Shown: one piece after another, positions 8,898 through 18,597 of the stretch
How the letters are laid out: each line of letters begins with the position of its first letter
Numbering within the stretch: the first letter of the stretch is position 1
Assembly: GCF_046297875.1 (NCBI RefSeq)
Contig: NZ_JBKBHD010000001.1
Location: 1,550,001-1,614,000, forward strand
DNA: 64,000 bases
Source: Parvibaculum sp046297875
GTDB taxonomy: Bacteria; Pseudomonadota; Alphaproteobacteria; Parvibaculales; Parvibaculaceae
Direction: 5' to 3'
Position numbers and translations under genes: made by a program
The notes under the pieces: generated by a model
The model's database searches: none
Told to the model about the DNA's origin: nothing
Seen by the model: the letters and a program-made list of their open reading frames with translations, nothing else

Positions 8898-10349
8898 ATG
8901 CTTTTTCCGACCATCGAGTTCGGCATCTTCTTTCTGATCGTCTTCGCAGTCAGCTGGGCCGTGCGCGGATTGCCGGAAGCGCGCAAGCTCCTGCTCGTCG
9001 GTGCCAGCTATTTTTTCTATGGCTGGTGGGACTGGCGCTTTCTCGGCCTGCTGTTTCTTTCGACCGCCATCAACTATCTCGCCGGCCTTGCGCTTGCACG
9101 AACCGAGCGTGTGGGCCTTCGGAAGTTCATCGTTGGTGTCGCGGTTGCCGCTGGTCTCTCGATCCTCGGCTTTTTCAAATATTACGGCTTCTTTCTCACT
9201 TCCTTTGCGACTCTCCTCGAAACGATCGGATTGGAGCGCGATCTGCCACTCATGCAGGTCATCCTGCCGGTCGGCATTTCCTTCTTCACCTTCCAGGGCA
9301 TTTCCTATGTGGTGGACGTCTACCGCCGCCATGCGAGTGCGGAGAAGTCGCTGCTCAATGTGATGCTCTACATCTCCTTCTTCCCGCAGCTTGTGGCGGG
9401 GCCGATCGTGCGCGCGGCGGATTTCCTGCCGCAGCTACATCGCGCGGCGGTACTCACTCGTGCGCATATCGGCGTCGGTGTGGTGCTGATCCTGTCGGGC
9501 CTCGCCAAGAAGATGGTGATTGCGAACTATCTCGCGACGGAGCTTGTCGATCCTGTCTTCTTCGATCCATCCGCCGTCGGTGCGCTCGATCTCTTGATCG
9601 GCATCTATGGCTATGCAATCCAGATCTATTGCGATTTCTCAGGCTATAGCGACATTGCAATCGGCGTGGCGGCGCTGCTCGGCTACCGTTTCCTCGAGAA
9701 TTTCAACCAGCCCTATCGCGCATCGAGCCTGCAGGATTTCTGGCGGCGCTGGCACATCTCGCTTTCCACCTGGCTGCGCGACTATCTCTATGTGCCGCTC
9801 GGCGGGAACAGGGGCGGCGAGTTCAAGACCTATCGCAATCTCTTCCTGACCATGTTCCTCGGCGGAATCTGGCATGGCGCGGCCTGGACTTTCGTTTTCT
9901 GGGGAGCGCTGCATGGCGCGATGCTGGGTATCGAACGCTATGCACGACGCAAGCTCGAGGAATTCGCGCCGACCCATACGGACCCGGGCGGGCTTCTCGC
10001 GGCCCTTGGCAACCGGGCGCAACGGATTGTCGGCATTGTCTGGACGTTTCATTTTGTCTGCTTTGCGTGGATATTCTTCCGGGCAGACAGTTTCCAGACG
10101 GCGGCAGGCTATATTGCGGGCTTCGCGCGCTGGGGCGACCCCAGCCAGTATGTGACGCCTTTCGCCGTCGGTCTCATTCTGCTTGCGATGTTCTTCCAGT
10201 TCACGCCGCAGCATCTTGGCCGCTGGCTTGCGCGTATCGTACAATATCTGCCGGCGCCGCTGCTTGCGCTGTTGTTGGGCGGCGGCATCTGGCTCATCTG
10301 GGCGGTGGCGCCCGAGGGCGTTGCGCCCTTCATCTACTTCCAGTTCTGA
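8898..10349 (+). CDS. MBOAT-family O-acyltransferase (AlgI-like)
   Basis: 483 residues with about ten hydrophobic segments. It opens with MLFPTIEFGIFF and continues with YFFYGWWDW, then ILPVGISFFTFQ, and carries the family signature NLFLTMFLGGIWHGAAWTF with the predicted catalytic His. It matches the AlgI/DltB type of membrane-bound acyltransferase that moves acetyl groups across the inner membrane onto exopolysaccharide. It follows two SGNH hydrolases, the usual partners that finish the transfer in the periplasm. A small membrane protein gene starts 9 bp downstream. No alginate or cellulose synthase is encoded here, so the acceptor must be encoded elsewhere. Confidence 0.93.
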   Translation: MLFPTIEFGIFFLIVFAVSWAVRGLPEARKLLLVGASYFFYGWWDWRFLGLLFLSTAINYLAGLALARTERVGLRKFIVGVAVAAGLSILGFFKYYGFFLTSFATLLETIGLERDLPLMQVILPVGISFFTFQGISYVVDVYRRHASAEKSLLNVMLYISFFPQLVAGPIVRAADFLPQLHRAAVLTRAHIGVGVVLILSGLAKKMVIANYLATELVDPVFFDPSAVGALDLLIGIYGYAIQIYCDFSGYSDIAIGVAALLGYRFLENFNQPYRASSLQDFWRRWHISLSTWLRDYLYVPLGGNRGGEFKTYRNLFLTMFLGGIWHGAAWTFVFWGALHGAMLGIERYARRKLEEFAPTHTDPGGLLAALGNRAQRIVGIVWTFHFVCFAWIFFRADSFQTAAGYIAGFARWGDPSQYVTPFAVGLILLAMFFQFTPQHLGRWLARIVQYLPAPLLALLLGGGIWLIWAVAPEGVAPFIYFQF

Positions 10350-10358
10350 GGCAGGCCG

Positions 10359-10742
10359 ATGCTCGACATGCTTCACGATCATGACCGTCGCGAAGACGTC
10401 GCCACAAGGCAGGCGCAGGAGACGGCGCGATCCGTGCGGCGCATGGAGCTCACGCTTTTTCTCTCCGTTCTGCTTCTGCTTGCGCTAAACAGCGATCAGC
10501 TCGTCACTTGGGTCAACGGTTTCGATGTCGGCCCGGTGCAGGACAGGATCGTTGCATTCTCCACAAGCTGGAACGAAAAGATGATCGAAGCAGGCCTCAC
10601 CCAGCCGGCGGAAGCGGCACGCGAGGATGTGAACCGCGCGCGGCAGATGAACTGGGACGAAGTGAAACGCTGGATCGAAAACGAACAGGCGCGAAGCCGC
10701 GAAGGAGCGCGCGCCTTGCGCGGCGTTCTCGGCGAGGATTGA
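10359..10742 (+). CDS. small single-span membrane protein of unknown function
   Basis: 127 residues, 9 bp after the MBOAT gene on the same strand. The N-terminal 30 residues are charged and cytoplasmic-looking. One membrane segment (LTLFLSVLLLLAL) lies at about 31-46. The rest is hydrophilic and helical, with WNEKMIEAGLTQPAEAARED and a basic/acidic C-terminus. I recognise no domain. Its position suggests an accessory subunit of the acylation cassette. The coding call rests on codon use like its neighbours, a sensible membrane topology and tight spacing. Confidence 0.7.
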   Translation: MLDMLHDHDRREDVATRQAQETARSVRRMELTLFLSVLLLLALNSDQLVTWVNGFDVGPVQDRIVAFSTSWNEKMIEAGLTQPAEAAREDVNRARQMNWDEVKRWIENEQARSREGARALRGVLGED

Positions 10743-10745
10743 CGC

Positions 10746-11075
10746 TCAGATCAGCGCCTGCATCGCCCAGAGTGTACCCATTCCTGCGGCCAGCGTCATG
10801 AGGACGCTCTTCGTTTTCCATGCGACCAGCGCCGCGACGATGCCCGCAATGAGGCGCGGATTGCCGATGCCGAAATAGAGGCCGCCCTCCGCGCCGCGCA
10901 GGATGGCGGGCAGGATGATCGCCGAAAGCACGGCTGCAGGCAGAAACCGCAGGGCCCGCGTGACGGGTGCGGGCAGCGTGAAGCGGCCGCCAAGTTCGAT
11001 GAAGGAGGCGCGCAGCAGGAAAGTGCCGATGCCGATCACGATGATGGCGAGCCAGACCGTCTGCTTGTCCATCAT
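10746..11075 (-). CDS. azlD: AzlD-family branched-chain amino acid transport subunit
   Basis: 109 residues with four hydrophobic stretches (VWLAIIVIGIGTFLLRASF, ALRFLPAAVLSAIILPAIL). Size and pattern fit AzlD, the small partner of the AzlC permease that exports branched-chain amino acids. The ATG at 11075 overlaps the azlC stop codon as ATGA, so the two are translationally coupled. It converges on the MBOAT cassette gene, leaving only 3 bp between stop codons and no visible terminator. Confidence 0.88.
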   Translation of the reverse strand: MMDKQTVWLAIIVIGIGTFLLRASFIELGGRFTLPAPVTRALRFLPAAVLSAIILPAILRGAEGGLYFGIGNPRLIAGIVAALVAWKTKSVLMTLAAGMGTLWAMQALI

Positions 11076-11797
11076 GCGTCTTCCCTCCGCTTCGGGTTCA
11101 GTCTCTCGATGGCATAACCCGCCATGATGCCTGCTATGGCTGCGAGGAACAGGCCGAGATTGAAGGGAAGGCTCCAGGTGATCACGGCGACGGCGCCCCC
11201 GGTGAGCGCGGCTGTGGCGTTTGCGCGGTCGGCAATCGACGGCACGATGAGCGCGAGAAAACTCAGCGGCACGAAAAAGTCGAGCGACCAGCTTGCCGGG
11301 ATGCGGTTGCCGAGGAAATAGCCCGCCGCCGTCGCCGTCAGCCACACCGCCCACATCGGTATCGCGCCGCCCATATAGAAGGCGAATTTCGAGGCAAGGC
11401 TCATGCCGGGTCGCGCCGTGTAGCGCAATACGCTCAGCGTGTAGGACTGATCCGTCATCATATAGGCGACGAGCCAGCGCCGCCCGCGCGGCAGGGCCGA
11501 GAGGTGCCCCGCCATTGCGGCGCTGTACATGGCGAACCTCAGATTGATGACAAGGCCCGTCAGGATCACGACGAGGACGGGCGCGGCATCGGCGATGAGC
11601 TGCGTTGAGGCTAGCTGAGCTGCGCCCGCAAAGACGATAACGGACTGGCCGATCCCTGCCATCGCATCAAGCCCGGCATTGGAGGCCACGACGCCTGCGA
11701 TCATGCCGAAAGGCATGGCGCCCGGCAGAAGCGGCAGCATCGCGCGCGCTCCGTCGATCCAGTCTTGCCGTTCCGTCTTGTTCATTCCGTCCATCAT
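11072..11797 (-). CDS. azlC: AzlC-family branched-chain amino acid permease
   Basis: 241 residues with five to six membrane segments. Family features include GARAMLPLLPGAMPFGMIAGV, FAGAAQLASTQL and NLRFAMYSAAM. With AzlD it forms an inner-membrane exporter for branched-chain amino acids. It starts just downstream of the gltD terminator on the same strand, so it should have its own promoter within the short gap before 11816, or depend on readthrough. The first three codons contain two more ATGs, so the exact start (11797 or 11785) is uncertain. Confidence 0.9.
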   Translation of the reverse strand: MMDGMNKTERQDWIDGARAMLPLLPGAMPFGMIAGVVASNAGLDAMAGIGQSVIVFAGAAQLASTQLIADAAPVLVVILTGLVINLRFAMYSAAMAGHLSALPRGRRWLVAYMMTDQSYTLSVLRYTARPGMSLASKFAFYMGGAIPMWAVWLTATAAGYFLGNRIPASWSLDFFVPLSFLALIVPSIADRANATAALTGGAVAVITWSLPFNLGLFLAAIAGIMAGYAIERLNPKRREDA

Positions 11798-11815
11798 GCC
11801 TTCATCCGGCCTACG

Positions 11816-11846
11816 AAAAAGCCCCCGTGACGTCTATCACGGGGGC
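11816..11846 (-). terminator. rho-independent terminator after gltD
   Basis: A perfect 10-bp stem (GCCCCCGTGA paired with TCACGGGGGC) with a 6-base loop spans 11821-11846. On the minus strand it is followed by five T residues (11820-11816). It lies 28 bp after the gltD stop and just before azlC, so it separates gltBD from azlCD. Confidence 0.85.
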
Positions 11847-11873
11847 TTTGTCTTCGATCCTTTTGCGCCATTC

Positions 11874-13292
11874 TCAGCGCGGCAGTCTCGTTTCCCCCAT
11901 CAGGAACAGGTCCACCTCGCGGGCGGCCTGCCGGCCTTCGCGAATGGCCCATACGACAAGCGACTGGCCGCGGCGCATGTCGCCCGCGGCGAATACCTTG
12001 TCGAGGTTCGACTTGTAGGTTGCCGTGTCGGCCGCCACATTGCCGCGCGGGTCGAGCTGTACGCCCAGTTCCTGCAGCATGCCTTCATGCACCGGATGCA
12101 CGAAACCCATGGCCAGCAGCACAAGATCGGCTTTCAACTCGAATTCCGAGCCTTCGATGGGCTTCATCTTCTCGTCCACGCGCACGCATTCGATGGCGGT
12201 GACATGGCCGTTCTTGCCGATGATGCGGCGCGTCATCACGGCGAAGTCGCGCGTGGCGCCTTCGGCCTGGCTCGAGGATGTGCGCATCTTCAGCGGCCAG
12301 TCCGGCCAGGTGAGGAGCTTGTTTTCCTTCTCCGGCGGGGCGGGCATGATTTCAAGCTGCGTCACGCGCACCGCGCCCTGGCGGAACGAGGTGCCGATGC
12401 AGTCCGAGCCCGTATCGCCGCCACCGATCACCACGACATGCTTGCCGCCGGCGAGGATCGGCTCGACCTGGCCGATGGATTCTTCCGACACGCGGCGGTT
12501 CTGCTGCGGCAGGAATTCCATCGCGAAGTGAACGCCCGCGAGATCGCGGCCCTCGACAGGCAGGTCGCGCGGCTTTTCCGAGCCGCCGGTGAGGATCACC
12601 GCATCGAACTCGTCGTTGAGATCCTTCGCAGGCTTGGTCACGCCGATATGGACGCCGAAGTGGAAGGTCACACCTTCGGCTTCCATCTGCTCGACGCGGC
12701 GGTCGATCAGCGTCTTCTCCATCTTGAAGTCCGGGATGCCATAACGGAGCAGGCCGCCGGCCTTCTGGAACTTCTCGAAAACATGGACATCATGGCCGCG
12801 GCGCGCGAGCTGCTGTGCAGCCGCGAGGCCCGCCGGGCCGGAGCCGACGACTGCAACACGCTTGCCGGTTTTCTGGGCTGGCACCTGCGGCGCAATCCAG
12901 CCTTCCTTCCAGCCGCGGTCTACGATCGTGCATTCGATGGTCTTGATCGTCACCGGCTGGTCGGTGAGGTTCAGCGTGCAGCTTGCCTCGCAGGGCGCGG
13001 GGCAGATGCGGCCGGTGAATTCCGGGAAGTTGTTCGTCGAATGGAGGTTGCGGCAGGCTTCCTCCCAGTCGGCGTGATAGACGAGGTCATTCCAGTCCGG
13101 GATCTGATTGTTCACCGGACAGCCATTGTGACAATAGGGAATGCCACAATCCATGCAGCGCGCGGCCTGATCCTTCACTGCCTCTTCGGCGAGCGGGATG
13201 ACGAATTCGCGGTAATTGCGGATCCGGTCTGCGGCGGGCAGGTACTTGCGGTCCTGCCGGTCGATTTCCAGAAAACCTGTAATCTTTCCCAC
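11874..13292 (-). CDS. gltD: glutamate synthase [NADPH] small subunit
   Basis: 472 residues from a GTG at 13292, which has AGGAGAG about 8 bases upstream; an ATG-started frame reaching back into gltB lacks homologous sequence. N-terminal Fe-S cysteines appear in ARCMDCGIPYCHNGCPV and in CPAPCEASC. The FAD site is VVGSGPAGLAAA and the NADPH site is VVVIGGGDTGSDC. It passes electrons from NADPH to the large subunit to make glutamate from 2-oxoglutarate and glutamine in ammonium assimilation. It starts 2 bp after the gltB stop and is followed by a strong terminator. Confidence 0.96.
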   Translation of the reverse strand: MGKITGFLEIDRQDRKYLPAADRIRNYREFVIPLAEEAVKDQAARCMDCGIPYCHNGCPVNNQIPDWNDLVYHADWEEACRNLHSTNNFPEFTGRICPAPCEASCTLNLTDQPVTIKTIECTIVDRGWKEGWIAPQVPAQKTGKRVAVVGSGPAGLAAAQQLARRGHDVHVFEKFQKAGGLLRYGIPDFKMEKTLIDRRVEQMEAEGVTFHFGVHIGVTKPAKDLNDEFDAVILTGGSEKPRDLPVEGRDLAGVHFAMEFLPQQNRRVSEESIGQVEPILAGGKHVVVIGGGDTGSDCIGTSFRQGAVRVTQLEIMPAPPEKENKLLTWPDWPLKMRTSSSQAEGATRDFAVMTRRIIGKNGHVTAIECVRVDEKMKPIEGSEFELKADLVLLAMGFVHPVHEGMLQELGVQLDPRGNVAADTATYKSNLDKVFAAGDMRRGQSLVVWAIREGRQAAREVDLFLMGETRLPR

Positions 13293-13294
13293 GC

Positions 13295-16200
13295 TTACTC
13301 TCCTGCTGCTGCGATGGCCTGCGCAGCATCCTGCGCCTGCTGCATTTCCCGAAGGGCGCGGCGGTACTCCACCGGCATGACCTTGCGGAACCTGGGCAGC
13401 ATGGCCTCCCAATTGTCCAGAATCTGACGCGCACGCGCCGAGTTGGTGTAATGCGCATGGTTCTCGATGAGCTGATGCAGACGCTCGGCATCGAAGCGGG
13501 TCATGTCGCTCATCACGTCGACGCGGCCGTGGCTTTCGAGGTCGCCCGTCTGGTGGCGGTGCCGCTCCATCAGGTCGTGCTCTTCCTTCACAGGCTCGAG
13601 ATCGACCATGGACATGTTGCAGCGCCGCTCGAACATGCCGTCCTCATCCAGCACATAGGCAATGCCGCCCGACATGCCGGCCGCGAAGTTGCGGCCCGTC
13701 TCGCCAAGCACGACGACGATACCGCCGGTCATGTATTCGCAGCCGTGATCGCCCGTGCCCTCGACAACGGCGATGGCGCCGGAATTGCGCACGGCGAAGC
13801 GTTCGCCCGCGACGCCGCGGAAGTAGCACTCGCCGCTGATCGCGCCGTAAAGCACCGTGTTGCCGACGATGATCGACTTCTCGGGCACGATGCTGGACTT
13901 CGCCGGCGGGTAGACGATCAGGCGGCCGCCCGACAGGCCCTTGCCGACATAGTCGTTCGCTTCGCCTTCAAGTTCGAGCGTGACGCCTGCCGCCACCCAG
14001 GCGCCGAAGCTCTGGCCGGCCGTGCCGGTGAACTTCACATGGATCGTGTCTCCGCCGAGACCCGCATGGCCATGGCGCTTCGCGATCTCGCCCGACAGCA
14101 TGGCGCCAGTCGTGCGGTCCGTATTGCGGATCGGCAGTTCGATCTTCACAGGCTTCTTCTGCTCGATCGCATCCTTCGCCTTCTCGATCAGCGTCCGGTC
14201 GAGAATGCTGCCAAGATTGTGGTCCTGCGTCTCGCAGTGATGGATCGCGGCGCCCGGCACGTCCGGCTTGTGGAAGAGCTTCGTGAAATCGAGTCCCTTC
14301 GCCTTCCAGTGCTGCACGACCTTGCGCTTGTCGAGCATCTGCATCTGGCCGGTCATTTCCGACATCGTGCGATAGCCCATCTTCGCCATCAGCTCGCGCA
14401 CTTCCTCGGCCACGAAGAAGAAGTAGTTGATGACGTGTTCAGGTGTGCCGACGAAGCGCTTGCGGAGTTCCGGATCCTGCGTCGCAACGCCGACCGGGCA
14501 GGTGTTCAGATGGCACTTGCGCATCATGATGCAGCCTGCCGCGATGAGCGGCGCGGTGGCGAAGCCGAATTCATCCGCGCCAAGCAGCGCGCCGATCACG
14601 ACGTCGCGGCCGGTGCGCAGACCGCCGTCTACCTGCACGGCAATGCGGCCGCGCAGACGGTTCATGACAAGCGTCTGATGCGTTTCGGCAAGGCCGATTT
14701 CCCAGGGGCTGCCCGCATGCTTGATGGAGGTCAGCGGCGAGGCGCCGGTGCCGCCCTCGAAGCCCGAGATCGTCACATGGTCCGCGCGCGCCTTGGAGAC
14801 GCCGGCGGCAACCGTGCCGACACCGACTTCCGAGACGAGCTTCACCGAGATGAGCGCCTTCTCGTTGGTGTTCTTCAGGTCGTAGATAAGCTGCGCCAGA
14901 TCCTCGATAGAATAGATGTCGTGGTGCGGCGGCGGAGAGATGAGGCCGACGCCCGGCGTCGAGTGGCGTACCTTGGCGATGACCGCATCGACCTTGTGGC
15001 CGGGCAGCTGGCCGCCTTCGCCGGGCTTTGCGCCCTGCGCCATCTTGATCTGGATCATGTCGGAGTTGACGAGATATTCCGTCGTCACGCCGAAGCGGCC
15101 GGAGGCCACCTGCTTGATCGCCGAGCGCATGCTGTCGCCGTTCGCCATCGGCGTGAAGCGGTCTGCTTCCTCGCCGCCTTCGCCTGTGTTCGAGCGGCCG
15201 CCGATGCGGTTCATGGCAAGGGCGAGCGTCGTATGGGCCTCGCGGCTGATCGAGCCGAAGGACATGGCGCCGGTCGCAAAACGCTTCACGATCTCTGAAG
15301 CGGGTTCCACTTCCTCGAGCGGCACAGGCTTGCGGCCGTCATCCTCTGCCAACTTGATGTCGAAAAGGCCGCGGATCGTGAGCAGGCGTTCGTTCTGCTC
15401 GTTGATCTGGCGCGCGAAGGCCCGGTACTTGTCCTGGCTGTTGCCGCGCACGGCATGTTGAAGGTCGCGGACGCTGTCCGACGTCCAGGCATGGTCTTCA
15501 CCGCGGATGCGGAAGGCATATTCGCCACCCACTTCCAGCGAGTTGCGGAGCACAGGCGCGTCGGAATAGGCGAGGCGGTGGCGCTCGAAAGTCTCGCGCG
15601 CAATTTCCGCGATGCCCACACCTTCGATCATCGAAACGGTGCCGGTGAAATACTTGTCGCAGAAATCGGAAGCGAGGCCGACAGCGTCGAAGATCTGCGC
15701 GCCGCAATAGGACTGGTAGGTCGAGATGCCCATCTTGGACATGACCTTGAGGAGTCCCTTGTCGATCGCCTTGATGTAGCGCTTCTCGGCTTCCTTCTGC
15801 GTCAGGCCCTCGTCGAGATGCGGCAGCAGTTCCGACAGCGTCTCGAAGGCGAGATAGGGGTTGATGGCTTCGGCACCATAGCCCGCCAGACAGGCGAAGT
15901 GATGCACTTCGCGCGCTTCGCCCGTTTCGACGACGATGCCGACCTTGGTGCGCAGACCCTTGCGAATCAGATGGTGGTGAACGGCAGACGTCGCGAGCAG
16001 CGCCGGAATGGCGATGCGATCGGCCGAGATCAGCCGGTCTGACAGGATCACGATGTTGTAGCCCTGATGGACCGCCTCTTCCGCGCGTTCGCACAGGCGC
16101 TCCAGCATTTCCGCCAACGCGTCTTCGCCGCGATCCACCGCGAAGGTGATGTCGAGCGTCTGGGTGCGGAAATGATTGTCCGCGACCTCGCCGATCATGC

Positions 16201-17992
16201 GGATCTTTTCGAGGTCTTCATTGGTCAGGATCGGCTGGCGCACTTCGAGCCGCTTCACCGATGACATGCCCTCAAGGTCGAGCAGGTTCGGGCGCGGGCC
16301 GATGAAGGAGACCAGCGACATCACAAGTTCCTCGCGGATCGGGTCGATCGGCGGGTTCGTCACCTGCGCGAAGTTCTGCTTGAAATAGGTGTAAAGCAGC
16401 TTCCACTTCGAGGAGAGTGCGGAGATCGGCGTGTCGGTACCCATGGAGCCGACCGCTTCCTGGCCTTCCATCGCCATCGGCGTCATGAGGAACTTGATGT
16501 CTTCCTGCGTGTAGCCGAATGCTTGCTGCGTATCGAGCAGTGAGCCGTAAACGGGCTTCGTCATGGAGCCGCGCGGTGCCGGCATTTCCTCGAGCTGGAT
16601 CTGTGTCGCGTCGAGCCACTTCTGATAGGGGTGCAGGCTCGCAAGCTCCGCCTTCACCTCGGCGTCCGAGATGATGCGGCCCTGCTCGAGGTCGATGAGC
16701 AGCATCTTGCCGGGCTGCAGGCGCCACTTCTCGACGATCTTCTCTTCCGGCACGGGCAGTACGCCCATTTCCGACGCCATCATCACGTCGCCATCATCGG
16801 TGACGTAATAGCGTGCGGGGCGCAGGCCGTTGCGGTCGAGCGTCGCGCCGATCTGGCGGCCGTCTGTGAAGGCGACGGCCGCGGGGCCGTCCCACGGTTC
16901 CATCAGCGCGGCGTGATATTCGTAGAAGGCGCGGCGCTGTTCATCCATCAGCGGATTGCCGGACCAGGCTTCGGGAATGAGCATCATCATCGCATGGGTC
17001 AGCGAATAGCCACCCATGACGAGGAGTTCGAGCGCATTGTCGAAGCAGGCCGTGTCAGACTGTTCGTGAACGGCGATCGGCCAGATCTTCTTCACGTCCT
17101 CGCCGAGAAGCTCCGATTCCATCGTCGCATAGCGCGCCGCGAGCCAGTTCACGTTGCCGCGCTTCGTGTTGATCTCGCCATTGTGGCAGATCATGCGGAA
17201 GGGATGCGCGAGGCTCCAGGTCGGGAAGGTGTTGGTCGAGAAGCGCTGATGAACGAGGGCGAGCGCCGTCGTCATTTCGGGATCGGCGAGATCCTTGTAA
17301 TATTGTCCGACCTGCGCCGCGAGCAACATGCCCTTGTAGACAATGGTGCGCGAGGAGAAGGAAGGAATGTAAAGCTCTTCCGGCACATGGCCTTCTTCCG
17401 CGAGCAACGTGTTGAAGACACGCTTGCGGATGACGAAGAGCTTGCGCTCGAAGGCGTCCTGATCGGCGCAGGACGCGGCGCGCGCGACGAAAACCTGCAT
17501 GTGGTGCGGCTCGGTCGGGATGACCGATACGCCGAGATCGGAATTGTCGACCGGCACATCGCGCCAGCCGAGCACGGTCTGGCCTTCCTCGGCGACGATC
17601 TTGTTCACGAGTTCGACGATCTTGGCGCGTGCGTCTTCGGCCTTCGGCAGGAACAGCATGCCGACGCCGTAATGGCCTTCGACCGGCAGTTCGATGCCGA
17701 GCTTCTTCGCTTCCTTGCGGAAGAAGGCGTCCGGCAACTGGATCAGAATGCCCGCGCCGTCACCCGCCTTCGGGTCCGCGCCGACGGCGCCGCGATGCTC
17801 GAGATTCTCGAGAATCTTCAGGCCGTCCTGAATCATCTTGTGGGATTTTCGGTTGTGGATGTTCGCAATGAAGCCGATGCCGCAGGCATCGTGCTCGTTA
17901 CGGGGATCGTAAAGGCCCTGCGCGGCAGGGAGCCCCGCCACGTTCCAGCCCGCCTTGCGGCTGTTTTCTTCCCGCTTCTGCGTCATAGCCAT
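13295..17992 (-). CDS. gltB: glutamate synthase [NADPH] large subunit
   Basis: About 1565 residues, full length for the family. The mature N-terminal glutaminase Cys is in HDACGIGFIANI, after a propeptide of about 35 residues. Then come the central domain, the FMN-binding synthase domain (GGEEADRF, MAQGAKPGEGGQLPG, GFEGGTGASP) and the 3Fe-4S motif CHLNTCPVG, ending in the beta-helix GXGXG domain (GAISGECYFRGVAGERFAVRN region). Three starts are possible: GTG 18004, ATG 17992 and ATG 17986; AAGGA lies just ahead of 17992, so I chose that one. Forms an operon with gltD. A 600-bp gene-free region upstream should hold its promoter. Confidence 0.96.
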   Translation of the reverse strand: MAMTQKREENSRKAGWNVAGLPAAQGLYDPRNEHDACGIGFIANIHNRKSHKMIQDGLKILENLEHRGAVGADPKAGDGAGILIQLPDAFFRKEAKKLGIELPVEGHYGVGMLFLPKAEDARAKIVELVNKIVAEEGQTVLGWRDVPVDNSDLGVSVIPTEPHHMQVFVARAASCADQDAFERKLFVIRKRVFNTLLAEEGHVPEELYIPSFSSRTIVYKGMLLAAQVGQYYKDLADPEMTTALALVHQRFSTNTFPTWSLAHPFRMICHNGEINTKRGNVNWLAARYATMESELLGEDVKKIWPIAVHEQSDTACFDNALELLVMGGYSLTHAMMMLIPEAWSGNPLMDEQRRAFYEYHAALMEPWDGPAAVAFTDGRQIGATLDRNGLRPARYYVTDDGDVMMASEMGVLPVPEEKIVEKWRLQPGKMLLIDLEQGRIISDAEVKAELASLHPYQKWLDATQIQLEEMPAPRGSMTKPVYGSLLDTQQAFGYTQEDIKFLMTPMAMEGQEAVGSMGTDTPISALSSKWKLLYTYFKQNFAQVTNPPIDPIREELVMSLVSFIGPRPNLLDLEGMSSVKRLEVRQPILTNEDLEKIRMIGEVADNHFRTQTLDITFAVDRGEDALAEMLERLCERAEEAVHQGYNIVILSDRLISADRIAIPALLATSAVHHHLIRKGLRTKVGIVVETGEAREVHHFACLAGYGAEAINPYLAFETLSELLPHLDEGLTQKEAEKRYIKAIDKGLLKVMSKMGISTYQSYCGAQIFDAVGLASDFCDKYFTGTVSMIEGVGIAEIARETFERHRLAYSDAPVLRNSLEVGGEYAFRIRGEDHAWTSDSVRDLQHAVRGNSQDKYRAFARQINEQNERLLTIRGLFDIKLAEDDGRKPVPLEEVEPASEIVKRFATGAMSFGSISREAHTTLALAMNRIGGRSNTGEGGEEADRFTPMANGDSMRSAIKQVASGRFGVTTEYLVNSDMIQIKMAQGAKPGEGGQLPGHKVDAVIAKVRHSTPGVGLISPPPHHDIYSIEDLAQLIYDLKNTNEKALISVKLVSEVGVGTVAAGVSKARADHVTISGFEGGTGASPLTSIKHAGSPWEIGLAETHQTLVMNRLRGRIAVQVDGGLRTGRDVVIGALLGADEFGFATAPLIAAGCIMMRKCHLNTCPVGVATQDPELRKRFVGTPEHVINYFFFVAEEVRELMAKMGYRTMSEMTGQMQMLDKRKVVQHWKAKGLDFTKLFHKPDVPGAAIHHCETQDHNLGSILDRTLIEKAKDAIEQKKPVKIELPIRNTDRTTGAMLSGEIAKRHGHAGLGGDTIHVKFTGTAGQSFGAWVAAGVTLELEGEANDYVGKGLSGGRLIVYPPAKSSIVPEKSIIVGNTVLYGAISGECYFRGVAGERFAVRNSGAIAVVEGTGDHGCEYMTGGIVVVLGETGRNFAAGMSGGIAYVLDEDGMFERRCNMSMVDLEPVKEEHDLMERHRHQTGDLESHGRVDVMSDMTRFDAERLHQLIENHAHYTNSARARQILDNWEAMLPRFRKVMPVEYRRALREMQQAQDAAQAIAAAGE

Positions 17993-18597
17993 CCCATCCT
18001 TCACCCTGGCCCGCGTTGCCGGTTCTTGCCCGGTCCGGCGCCAGCCGCCTCATACTTGTTTCCAACCCGTCGACCCGCGCGCCGCCCATCCGCCGGAACC
18101 GTTCCGGCCGGGGCCCCGATTCCTCGGGGCGGAGGACGCTGGCGGATCGCACGCGCTATCGCAAAAGTCCCTGCCCGAAATTCCGGCAAGAGCCTTCACC
18201 GCCGGACCGTCATGCGATCCGTTTTCCGGCATGCTGCAGCACCGGGCCGTTTAACAGGCCGCAGGCGCACTTGCATACCCTTGCAGTGCCGCCATCCCAG
18301 ACGGAGCTTTCTGCTTGGTGCTCCTTTGCCCGGAGCGGGGGCTTACAAAAAGGCCCGCATGTGAGGGCAGACCTTCGGCGCCGGAAAAGCGGTGCTTCCC
18401 CAGCAGGCGGAATATGCCAAACCCCGCACCCTGAATCAAGCAAATAAGACAGGATTACTGACCTATAGTTCGGACTCGTTCTCAACTGTAGTTACGGAAA
18501 ATTTATCGAGGTTTTCCCGGCGCCCCGCCTCTGACATGCTCGGGTCAAGCCAATGACCGGGCGGAGAATAGCCCGGCCATCCAAGGGGGAGGATAAG
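17993..18597. other. 605-bp gene-free region between divergent gltB and VOC gene
   Basis: I see no convincing coding frame here: short frames on both strands are Arg/Pro/Cys-rich and look like chance. The middle (about 18430-18520) is clearly richer in A and T than the flanks, a likely place for the divergent promoters of gltB (minus) and the VOC gene (plus). An inverted repeat, CCGGGC-N8-GCCCGG, lies at 18557-18576, 21 bp before the VOC start. I looked for a sigma-54 promoter on the gltB side and found no good GG-N10-GC match. Confidence 0.6.

Noticed and set aside
11679..13427. A 582-codon plus-strand frame opposite gltD and azlC
   Set aside because: It runs across the terminator and two genes with clear family matches, and has no ribosome site or domain.
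13451..15298. A 615-codon plus-strand frame inside gltB
   Set aside because: It lies fully opposite gltB, which has complete family motifs; the antisense product shows no recognisable domain.
18210..18485. A short Cys-containing minus-strand frame (91 codons) in the region upstream of gltB
   Set aside because: No ribosome site, odd composition, and no pattern I recognise; it is likely chance in a long gap.
18005..18550. A possible sigma-54 promoter or riboswitch upstream of gltB
   Set aside because: TTGGCATATTCCGCC looked promising, but the GG and GC spacing is wrong for -24/-12, and I found no riboswitch core.
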